From Ruminococcus sp. UBA4383 (GTDB taxonomy: Bacteria; Bacillota; Clostridia; Oscillospirales; Ruminococcaceae): a DNA stretch of 12,552 nt. How positions within the stretch are numbered: position 1 is the first letter of the stretch; each line of letters starts with the position of its first letter. A model generated the notes under the pieces. That model was not told where the DNA came from and searched no databases. It saw only the letters and a list, made by a program, of their open reading frames with translations. The stretch is taken from assembly GCA_002389995.1 (NCBI GenBank), contig DGRR01000031.1, forward strand, positions 1 to 12,552, in the 5' to 3' direction. The position numbers and the translations under genes are program-made. Shown here one piece after another: positions 6,748-12,552 of this stretch.

Positions 6748-8889
6748 TTATATATTTAAACGGACAAGCAGGATACTGTTTTTTTCGCACACGGAAATAT
6801 TTTCAGTGATGCGTAGCGGAATGTCGGAAGTTTTATATTTGTCGGCATATATTTCACCGCCCCTGTTTATTTCAAAATCCTGATTTGTGGGATTTACAAT
6901 CAGGATAAAATCATTTATATTCATGATAATTATACCGTTTTGTGTATCCTCAAAGCTTATTTTTTCGGCATGGCGGAAACAGTCAAATTTTTTTCTTATT
7001 GATATCAGACCTTTGTAATAATCTGATATATCGCTGTATTCGGTTAAATTATTCCATTTTATGCTGTTCACGCTGTCGGGGGATTTGTAGCTGTTATGGT
7101 CGAAACCGTCTGAGAGGGGTTTGCTTCTGAGAAATTCCTGACCTGCCTGAATAAAAGGTATTCCCTGAGACAGAAAAATCAGGGCTGCGCCGATTTTATC
7201 GGCTGAAATTATATTTTCACTGTCTGAATCGGGCATGGAAAGTTTTAACTTATCGTAAAATGTAAGATTATCATGACATTCTGTATAATTTATCGGCTGA
7301 TAGGGAGTATTTCCGCACAGTGCAGATTTCATATTTTCATACATACCGATATGATTTCCGTTTACATAGCCTGTTGATAAATCATTGAAAACGCTGCCCT
7401 TTACGGTATCCCTGAAAAAATCCGAAAACATGGCAAAATCAGGCAAAAGTCGGGCGTTTTTTTGTACAGCCCTGAATTTTTCGTCAAGGGAGGATATACC
7501 GCCCGTCCAGCCCTCGCCATAGAGGATAATATTCGGATTGATTTGTTTAAGCTTTTCAGCACATATGTTTAAAGTTTTAATATCCATAAGCCCCATTAAA
7601 TCGAACCTGAAACCGTCAATTTTATATTCCTGAGCGATATAACACAGGCTGTCGCAGATAAATTTCCGCATCATAAGTCTTTCCGAAGCGATTTCATTTC
7701 CGCATCCTGAACCGTTTGAAAAGCCGTATTCATCATGCCTGTAATAATAATGGGGGAAAATCTTGAAAAAGGGTGAATCTTCCGCAGAAAATGTATGATT
7801 ATAGACAACATCGAGGATTATTCCGAGATTTTTCTCATGGGCTGACATAATTAATTGTTTTAACTCTTTAACTCTTGTTTTTCCGTCAGAGGGGTCTGTT
7901 GAATATGAACCTTCGGGGATATTATAATTCAAAGGGTCATATCCCCAGTTGAATGACGGGTTATTTTCATCGACAGAAGCGAAATCCATGACAGGGAGCA
8001 AGTGAATATGTGTTATGCCGAGGGATTTTATATAGTCAAGTTTTCCGTTGTTTTCGCAGAAAGACAGAAATTTTCCTTTATGTGTGAAATTCCCTGAAAT
8101 ATCTGAGGAAAAATCCCTGACATGGAGTTCATATATAACAGCGTCCGAATATTTTTCAAGAATGACAGGGGAGGAGCTATTCCAGTTTTCGGGGTCAGTT
8201 TCGTGCATATTGAATATCATGCCACGTTTTCCGTTTGTGCCTGCGGATTTTGCATATATATCAATAGTTTCGTTTTCAAAGCCGTTGATTTTTACGGTAT
8301 AGGTATAATAAAATCCGTTTAAATCGGAATTTATTTCAGTCTCCCAGACATTTCCGAGATTTTTCATGGGAACAGACAAATATAAATTATCGCTGATACA
8401 GTCGGTATATATATTAAGAATTATACTTTCCGCATAAGGCGACCACAGACGGAAAACAGTTTTCTCCTTTGAATATAAAGCACCAAGCTGACCGCTGTAA
8501 TAATATTTTCTGTCGGTTTTCTGAAAAATTTTGTCGGAGATTCTTTTTATCTCCCAGAAATATTTCCTGTCTGATACGGGAAAATCGTCAAGTATACCGT
8601 GTTCGGGGTCATAGAATTTCCCGCCATGGTACAGCGACCAGTGCCAGCAGCGAGGAGTTTCAAGGCTTAACATACACAAATCGGGCAGTTCTGATTTATC
8701 GGAAACAGATATTTTTTTGTCAGATATTTCAAATCCGTAATATCTGAAAATATTTTTCATCTCCCTGAGAGTAGTTTCTTTATCATTGTTTAAAAGTTTT
8801 ATAATGTCGCTGATATTTCTGCCTGTAACCATAGCGACAACCGCCTGACCGCACTGCAAGTCCGTAGGTTCGTGAATATATTCTATCAT
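6748..8889 (-). CDS. pulA: Type I pullulanase (GH13) with N-terminal C39-peptidase-like domain
   Basis: The enzyme hydrolyses alpha-1,6 branches in pullulan, glycogen or maltodextrins. Of 713 residues, about 130-225 are a CBM48-like domain and about 250-640 the GH13 barrel. The type I signature is FNWGYDP (313-319). The catalytic blocks are DVVYNHT (360-366), GFRFDLMGL with nucleophile Asp430, YGEGW with acid Glu459, and YTECHDN with Asp540. There is no signal peptide, so it should act in the cytoplasm on glycogen or imported oligosaccharides. Residues 1-110 are extra: TDLQCGQAVVAMVTG with Cys13, then CWHWSLYHGGKFYDPEHG with His83 and Asp94. This Cys/His/Asp order and spacing resemble C39-like papain-fold peptidases, though the usual Gln about six residues before Cys is Glu7 here. 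The start is fixed by SD AGGAGA (8895-8900), so this domain is part of the gene. It lies 111 bases after copA on the same strand, with a repeat element between. Confidence 0.9.
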   Translation of the reverse strand: MIEYIHEPTDLQCGQAVVAMVTGRNISDIIKLLNNDKETTLREMKNIFRYYGFEISDKKISVSDKSELPDLCMLSLETPRCWHWSLYHGGKFYDPEHGILDDFPVSDRKYFWEIKRISDKIFQKTDRKYYYSGQLGALYSKEKTVFRLWSPYAESIILNIYTDCISDNLYLSVPMKNLGNVWETEINSDLNGFYYTYTVKINGFENETIDIYAKSAGTNGKRGMIFNMHETDPENWNSSSPVILEKYSDAVIYELHVRDFSSDISGNFTHKGKFLSFCENNGKLDYIKSLGITHIHLLPVMDFASVDENNPSFNWGYDPLNYNIPEGSYSTDPSDGKTRVKELKQLIMSAHEKNLGIILDVVYNHTFSAEDSPFFKIFPHYYYRHDEYGFSNGSGCGNEIASERLMMRKFICDSLCYIAQEYKIDGFRFDLMGLMDIKTLNICAEKLKQINPNIILYGEGWTGGISSLDEKFRAVQKNARLLPDFAMFSDFFRDTVKGSVFNDLSTGYVNGNHIGMYENMKSALCGNTPYQPINYTECHDNLTFYDKLKLSMPDSDSENIISADKIGAALIFLSQGIPFIQAGQEFLRSKPLSDGFDHNSYKSPDSVNSIKWNNLTEYSDISDYYKGLISIRKKFDCFRHAEKISFEDTQNGIIIMNINDFILIVNPTNQDFEINRGGEIYADKYKTSDIPLRITENISVCEKNSILLVRLNI

Positions 8890-8894
8890 ACTAA

Positions 8895-8998
8895 TCTCCT
8901 ATTTGAAATCGGAAATTTTCGCCATTTGAGTCTTGCCATTTCATTCACTTCACTGCGTTCCGTTCATTCTCATGGCAAGGGCGAAAATTTCCTCTTTA
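8895..8998 (-). repeat. Leader element copy 1, upstream of the pullulanase gene
   Basis: Read on the minus strand, this copy starts with AAGAGGAAATTTTCGCC and ends with GATTTCAAATAGGAGA, the pullulanase SD. The outer stem is 13 bp (8911-8923 with 8980-8992). The inner stem is 8 bp, CTTGCCAT with ATGGCAAG (8932-8939 with 8972-8979). An 8-base bulge (8924-8931) separates them on one side. The apical loop is purine-rich in the sense direction (GAACG, AGTGAATGAA). It fills nearly the whole gap between copA and the pullulanase gene, starting a few bases after the copA stop. Neither strand gives a T run after the stem, so it is not a simple terminator. Confidence 0.8.
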
Positions 8999-9000
8999 CA

Positions 9001-11496
9001 CTATGAATTAAACTTATATCCTTGTTCTTCAACAGTTTTTTTGAGTTCCCTGTCTGAAATTTCATCGCTGAGGGATAATCTGACAGTACCTTTCTGATAA
9101 TCAGCCACAGCAGATTCAACAGCGGGGAGTTTTTCGAGAGCGTCCTGCACTCTTTTTTCGCAGTGATTGCACATCATGCCTTTTACTTTAATAATTTTAG
9201 TGATATTGTCATCATTTATATTTATCTCCGTGACAGGATTTTTGAGGGATTTATCCTTTTTAGTATCGTGGATATCTGTAAGGTTAAGTCTCAGAGCGTT
9301 AGTTACTACGCAGAAACTTGAAAGGCTCATAGCTGCCGCCCCGAACATGGGGTTAAGTGTCCAGCCGAATACAGGTATCCACAGACCTGCGGCGAGAGGT
9401 ATTCCTATGACATTATATATAAATGCCCAGAAAAGATTTTGTTTAATGTTTTTCATAACATTTCGGCTAAGTCTTACAGCAGAGGGAATATCACAGAGGT
9501 TATTTTTCATAAGAACTACATCTGCGGAGTCTATCGCTATATCCGTACCCGAACCGACTGCGATTCCGATATCCGCACGGGTAAGGGCAGGAGCATCATT
9601 TATTCCGTCACCAGCCATTATAACAGAGCCTGATTTTTTAAGTCTGCGGATAATATTTTCTTTTTCGTCAGGGAGAACGCCTGCGACAACATCATCAACG
9701 CCAGTCTGAGAAGCTATTGCACGGGCAGTTTTTTCGTTGTCGCCCGTGAGCATTATGACTTTAAGTCCCATATCTTTAAGCTGCTGAATTGCCTGACTGC
9801 TGTCGGGTTTTATGGTATCGGCAACGGCAATAATTCCCATAAGATTATTATTTTCGGCAAATATAAGCGGAGTTTTTCCCTGTACTGAAAGTTCATCGGA
9901 TTTTTCTGCTATATCATCGGGAATATTTATTAAACTGTTCATATATTTGAGACTTCCGCCTGAAATTTCGGTATCACCGATAAAAGCTCTTATTCCGTTT
10001 CCTGAGAGAGCCGTGAAATTATCAGCTTTTTCGAGTGATATATTATTGTCGTCTGCATAATTCACAACAGCGAGGGCGAGAGGGTGTTCGCTCAGTTTTT
10101 CAACAGAGGCGGCATATTTAATTAAATAATCCGCATTATAGTTTCCGTAGGGGATAATATCGGTTACAGAAGGATTTCCTGTTGTTACAGTACCTGTTTT
10201 GTCAAGGGCTATAATCTTAGTTTTGCCTGTCTGTTCGAGAGATACGGCAGTTTTGAAAAGTATGCCGTTTTTTGCGCCTATGCCGTTGCCGACCATTATT
10301 GCGACAGGAGTTGCAAGACCCAATGCACAGGGACAGCTTATCACAAGCACGGAAATTCCCCTTGCAAGGGCATAGCCCATATCTTTTCCTGCAATAAGCC
10401 ATATAACAGATGTTATCAGTGCGATAATTATAACAGTCGGAACGAATATTCCCGAAACTTTATCGGCAATTTTGGCAACAGGGGCTTTTGTTGAAGAAGC
10501 GTCCTCCACAAGCTTTATTATTTTTGATATGGCGGTATCTTCCCCGACATTTACGGCTCTGCACCTGAGAAATCCCAAAAGATTGACAGTAGCGGCTGAA
10601 ACGCTGTCGCCTGCGGATTTATCGGACGGTATGCTTTCGCCTGTGAGAGATGATTCATTGACGGAACTGTTTCCGCTTATTACGATACCGTCAGCAGGTA
10701 TGCTTTCACCAGCCTTTACAATGAAAACATCATCTTTTTTTATTTCGGAAACGGGAACGGTTATTTCCTTTCCGTCACGTTCGATTACAGCAGTCTGCGG
10801 TGATAATTTAATTAGAGTCTGCAAAGCACTGGTAGTTTTTCCCTTTGAATAGGATTCAAGCATTTTACCGACTGTAATAAGTGTTAAAATCATAGCGGCG
10901 GATTCAAAATAAAATTCATGCATACCCTGCATAACTTTTTCAGTATTTTCGTCAAGCTGATATTTAGTCATTGAAAACAATACTATAACGCTCCATATAA
11001 AAGAAGTTCCCGAACCCATAGCGACAAGTGTATCCATATTCGGTGCTTTGTGAATCAGGCTTTTGAAACCGCTTATGAAGAATTTCTGATTGATAACCAT
11101 GACAACTGCGGAGAGAATAAGTTGTGCTATGCCGATTCCTATGCAGTTTCCGTCAAGAAAATCAGGCACAGGGAAATTCCACATTGTATGCCCCATGGAT
11201 ATATACATCAGAACAATGAGAAATACAAGCGAGGCAATCAGTCTTTTTTTCATTTTCGGAGTTTCGGTGTCCTGCAAATCTTCCGCAGGAGCTTTTGCGC
11301 CTTGCAGAGAAGCTCCATAGCCTGCATTTTTCACAGCATTTATAATAGTATCAGGGCTTGCATTTCCCTCAACGCTCATGGAATTTGTGAGAAGATTAAC
11401 GGCGCAGGAACTTACACCGTCAACCGAATTTACAGCTTTTTCAACTCTTGCGGAGCAGGCGGCACAGCTCATGCCCGTAACATCATATTTCTGCAT
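9001..11496 (-). CDS. copA: Cu(I)-exporting P1B-type ATPase with N- and C-terminal metal-binding domains
   Basis: The pump uses ATP to export Cu(I) from the cytoplasm. The 831-residue protein has an N-terminal heavy-metal-associated domain with GMSCAAC (Cys11, Cys14). Next come transmembrane helices from about residue 85, the actuator TGES (285-288), and the ion-path motif CPC (388-390). The phosphorylation site is DKTGT (Asp432), with SEHPLA (469-474), TGDN and GDGINDAP (629-636) beyond it. In the last membrane pair, Tyr694-Asn695 and Met723-Ser726-Ser727 match the YN and MxxSS signature of Cu(I)-selective 1B-1 pumps. A second metal-binding domain lies at the C-terminus (about 766-831) with GMMCNHC (Cys776, Cys779), less usual than tandem N-terminal domains. 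SD AGGAGG (11501-11506) lies only four bases before ATG and belongs to the adjoining repeat. The gene probably shares a transcript with the downstream pullulanase gene. Confidence 0.94.
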   Translation of the reverse strand: MQKYDVTGMSCAACSARVEKAVNSVDGVSSCAVNLLTNSMSVEGNASPDTIINAVKNAGYGASLQGAKAPAEDLQDTETPKMKKRLIASLVFLIVLMYISMGHTMWNFPVPDFLDGNCIGIGIAQLILSAVVMVINQKFFISGFKSLIHKAPNMDTLVAMGSGTSFIWSVIVLFSMTKYQLDENTEKVMQGMHEFYFESAAMILTLITVGKMLESYSKGKTTSALQTLIKLSPQTAVIERDGKEITVPVSEIKKDDVFIVKAGESIPADGIVISGNSSVNESSLTGESIPSDKSAGDSVSAATVNLLGFLRCRAVNVGEDTAISKIIKLVEDASSTKAPVAKIADKVSGIFVPTVIIIALITSVIWLIAGKDMGYALARGISVLVISCPCALGLATPVAIMVGNGIGAKNGILFKTAVSLEQTGKTKIIALDKTGTVTTGNPSVTDIIPYGNYNADYLIKYAASVEKLSEHPLALAVVNYADDNNISLEKADNFTALSGNGIRAFIGDTEISGGSLKYMNSLINIPDDIAEKSDELSVQGKTPLIFAENNNLMGIIAVADTIKPDSSQAIQQLKDMGLKVIMLTGDNEKTARAIASQTGVDDVVAGVLPDEKENIIRRLKKSGSVIMAGDGINDAPALTRADIGIAVGSGTDIAIDSADVVLMKNNLCDIPSAVRLSRNVMKNIKQNLFWAFIYNVIGIPLAAGLWIPVFGWTLNPMFGAAAMSLSSFCVVTNALRLNLTDIHDTKKDKSLKNPVTEININDDNITKIIKVKGMMCNHCEKRVQDALEKLPAVESAVADYQKGTVRLSLSDEISDRELKKTVEEQGYKFNS

Positions 11497-11500
11497 AAAA

Positions 11501-11603
11501 CCTCCTATTTAAAGTCGTCAAATTTTCGCCTTTAAGCCTTGACTATTCACTCACTTTATTTCATTACGTTCGTTCATACGTCAAGGGCAAAAATTTTCCT
11601 CTT
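11501..11603 (-). repeat. Leader element copy 2, upstream of copA
   Basis: Read on the minus strand, this copy starts AAGAGGAAAATTTTTGCC and ends GACTTTAAATAGGAGG, the copA SD. The outer stem is 11520-11530 with 11586-11596, with one G-U pair in the RNA. The inner stem is CTTGAC (11538-11543) with GTCAAG (11580-11585). The bulge is seven bases (11531-11537). The loop again contains GAACG, AATGAAAT and AGTGAGTGAA. At 103 bases it is almost the same length as copy 1. Transcription from the promoter at 11638-11666 would place it entirely in the copA 5' leader. Confidence 0.8.
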
Positions 11604-11620
11604 ATTAAAAAATGTCTTAT

Positions 11621-11635
11621 ATTGTAATTTACAAT
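11621..11635. promoter_or_regulatory. 7-1-7 palindrome at the copA transcription start, likely operator
   Basis: ATTGTAATTTACAAT is a perfect palindrome of two 7-base halves around one base. It begins three bases beyond the minus-strand -10 box and covers the predicted copA start (near 11631). The position suits repression of copA. It has TGTAA...TTACA, not the CopY box TACAnnTGTA. The 7-1-7 layout recalls Fur-family boxes, but the halves are not a standard match. The regulator is unassigned. Confidence 0.5.
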
Positions 11636-11637
11636 CT

Positions 11638-11666
11638 ATTATACCATATCAGAAAATAAAATTCAA
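11638..11666 (-). promoter_or_regulatory. Sigma-A promoter for copA
   Basis: On the minus strand, -35 TTGAAT (11661-11666), a 17-base spacer and -10 TATAAT (11638-11643) are preceded by TGG, an extended -10. The leader is about 135 bases and contains the palindrome and leader element copy 2. Confidence 0.8.
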
Positions 11667-11669
11667 CTG

Positions 11670-11698
11670 TTGCAAAATGCTAACAGGTGTGATATAAT
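11670..11698 (+). promoter_or_regulatory. Sigma-A promoter for the second P-type ATPase
   Basis: -35 TTGCAA (11670-11675), a 17-base spacer and -10 TATAAT (11693-11698) are preceded by TGA (extended -10). Its -35 box is three bases from the copA -35 box, so the two promoters are back to back. Transcription from about 11705 would make leader element copy 3 nearly the whole 5' leader. Confidence 0.82.
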
Positions 11699-11715
11699 TA
11701 AAACATGATTTAAAC

Positions 11716-11844
11716 AGGAGGAAAATCTGCGCTCTTGCGCTGGGAGTGAACGCAATGAAATGGAGTGAATGAAGGCGACCAAAGGAAGTCCCTTTAGGGA
11801 CGCAAGGCATTAAAAGCGCAGATTTGACGATTTCAAATAGGAGG
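11716..11844 (+). repeat. Leader element copy 3, upstream of the second P-type ATPase
   Basis: This copy starts AGGAGGAAAATC and ends GATTTCAAATAGGAGG, the gene's SD. The outer stem is an 11-bp perfect helix (11723-11733 with 11815-11825). The inner stem is CTTGCG (11734-11739) with CGCAAG (11801-11806). The bulge is 11807-11814. The loop holds GAACGCAATGAAAT and AGTGAATGAA as in the other copies. It also carries an extra hairpin, TCCC (11789-11792) with GGGA (11797-11800), which makes this copy 129 bases long. The element is in inverted orientation to copy 2, with the divergent promoters between them. Confidence 0.8.
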
Positions 11845-11851
11845 AATGTTT

Positions 11852-12552
11852 ATGAACGAAGAAGAAGAAATTATTAATGTCGAAAGATTCAATCCAGACC
11901 CCGACTATGGACTTACAACGGCTCAGGCAGAAGAACGTATTGCTCAGGGACTTGACAATACACCGCCTGACCCTCCTTCAAAAACGGTTACTGAAATAGT
12001 CAAGGATAATGTTTTTACTTATTTTAACTTTATCTTTGCAGTTCTTGCCGTTCTCATAATTATTACAGGTTCTTACAGGGATTTGACATTCATGCCCATA
12101 ATTATTGCAAATGCCCTTATAGGTATCATTCAGGAAATGCGTTCAAAAGCCGTTCTCGATAAATTATCCGTACTCAATGCGCCTGTTACTACTGTTATGC
12201 GTGACGGTATTGAAGTAAGTGTTTTCTCAAAAGATTTGGTTCTTGATGATATTGCAGTATTCCGTGCAGGAAATCAGATAAGTGCGGACGCTGTTGTAAT
12301 AGACGGAAATGTTTCGGTAAATGAATCGCTCCTTACGGGTGAATCCGATGAAATAGTCAAAAATTCGGGCGACAGCCTTATGTCAGGCAGTTTCATAGTC
12401 TCAGGTTCATGCCGTGCAAGACTTGAAAAAGTCGGAAAAGATTCATATATCTCTCAGCTTACCTTGCAGGCTAAAAAATCAAAAAGCGGTGAACAGTCCG
12501 AAATGATTCGCTCCCTTAACAGAATTGTCAAGACTGTCGGTATAATTATTAT
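11852..12552 (+). CDS. P-type cation ATPase, CtpE/YfgQ-like (3' end cut by the window)
   Basis: The first 233 codons are present. An acidic N-terminus (MNEEEEI) leads to GLTTAQAEERIAQG (20-33), the N-terminal motif common to P2-like pumps. Two membrane helices follow (about 54-73 and 80-95), then the actuator domain with TGES at 162-165. The second membrane pair starts at the cut edge, so the CPx/PEGL motif and DKTGT site are not visible. The overall pattern resembles the CtpE group, reported as a calcium importer in mycobacteria; substrate here is inferred. There is no heavy-metal domain, so a copper role is unlikely. ATG 11852 is chosen over the in-frame ATG at 11846 because the latter would be only one base from the SD AGGAGG (11839-11844). 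It is divergent from copA. Confidence 0.88.
   Translation, partial: MNEEEEIINVERFNPDPDYGLTTAQAEERIAQGLDNTPPDPPSKTVTEIVKDNVFTYFNFIFAVLAVLIIITGSYRDLTFMPIIIANALIGIIQEMRSKAVLDKLSVLNAPVTTVMRDGIEVSVFSKDLVLDDIAVFRAGNQISADAVVIDGNVSVNESLLTGESDEIVKNSGDSLMSGSFIVSGSCRARLEKVGKDSYISQLTLQAKKSKSGEQSEMIRSLNRIVKTVGIII

Noticed and set aside
6521..6790. 89-codon minus-strand frame between the pullulanase and DUF2079 genes
   Set aside because: It overlaps the pullulanase 3' end and the DUF2079 promoter, has AT-rich composition, and shows no recognisable domain or SD.
8890..8943. Minus-strand frame in copy 1 (ATG at 8943-8941, 17 codons, ending just before the pullulanase start)
   Set aside because: The frame is not kept in the other two copies and has no proper SD; it is probably a chance opening through the element.
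8895..8998. Leader element copy 1 as a transcription terminator for copA
   Set aside because: The stems are not followed by a T run on the minus strand and the apical loop is more than 30 bases. The same element occurs in true 5' leaders at copies 2 and 3.
11050..11535. 161-codon plus-strand frame opposite the copA 5' end
   Set aside because: It is antisense to conserved CopA sequence and to the leader element, and no family is recognisable in it.
11621..11635. CopY box upstream of copA
   Set aside because: The CopY core TACAnnTGTA is absent; the palindrome has the half-sites in the opposite order.
11769..11813. Small frame inside leader element copy 3 (MKATKGSPFRDARH)
   Set aside because: It begins after GGAG but the equivalent positions in copies 1 and 2 do not encode a similar peptide, and the insert hairpin lies within it. 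RNA structure explains the conservation better.

Overview
The window looks like chromosome of a Gram-positive anaerobic gut or rumen clostridium, most probably a Ruminococcus (Oscillospiraceae). The clearest evidence is the C-terminal type I dockerin on the first protein. Its second calcium loop is one residue longer than usual, a form I associate with R. flavefaciens-type cellulosomes. Purine-rich Shine-Dalgarno (SD) sites, near-consensus sigma-A promoters and AT-rich spacers agree with this. No transposase, integrase, phage gene or CRISPR array is visible.

Layout. At 1-64 is the end of a tRNA-Cys, followed by two terminator hairpins. At 257-3094 is a secreted, multidomain protein: a metalloprotease-like Svx/DUF6055-type domain, a hexapeptide beta-solenoid, a LamG-like domain, a Thr-rich linker and a dockerin. 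A strong terminator follows. A long structured leader then precedes a phosphoglycosyltransferase (3459-4301) and holds a possible 16-residue peptide with three consecutive Cys codons. That gene converges on a DUF2079 membrane protein (6521-4359) across a shared bidirectional terminator. Further right on the minus strand are a cytoplasmic type I pullulanase with an N-terminal C39-peptidase-like domain (8889-6748) and, upstream of it in the same direction, a CopA-type Cu(I) ATPase (11496-9001). Divergent from copA is the start of a second P-type ATPase of the CtpE/YfgQ kind (11852 to the window end).

The most unusual signal is a repeated leader element present three times (8895-8998, 11501-11603, 11716-11844). 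Each copy sits directly upstream of one of the last three genes, in that gene's sense direction. Each ends in the gene's own SD and folds into the same two-stem shape. The paired bases differ between copies but pairing is kept, so this is either a structured RNA family, a small mobile element specialised for ribosome-binding sites, or both. It links three genes of unrelated function: copper export, alpha-glucan debranching and probable cation transport.

Functional reading. The dockerin protein and the two envelope genes (phosphoglycosyltransferase, DUF2079) suit a fibre-degrading, polysaccharide-coated cell. The pullulanase would act on cytoplasmic glycogen or imported maltodextrins. copA and the pullulanase gene are probably co-transcribed, because I see no promoter in the 111 bases between them.
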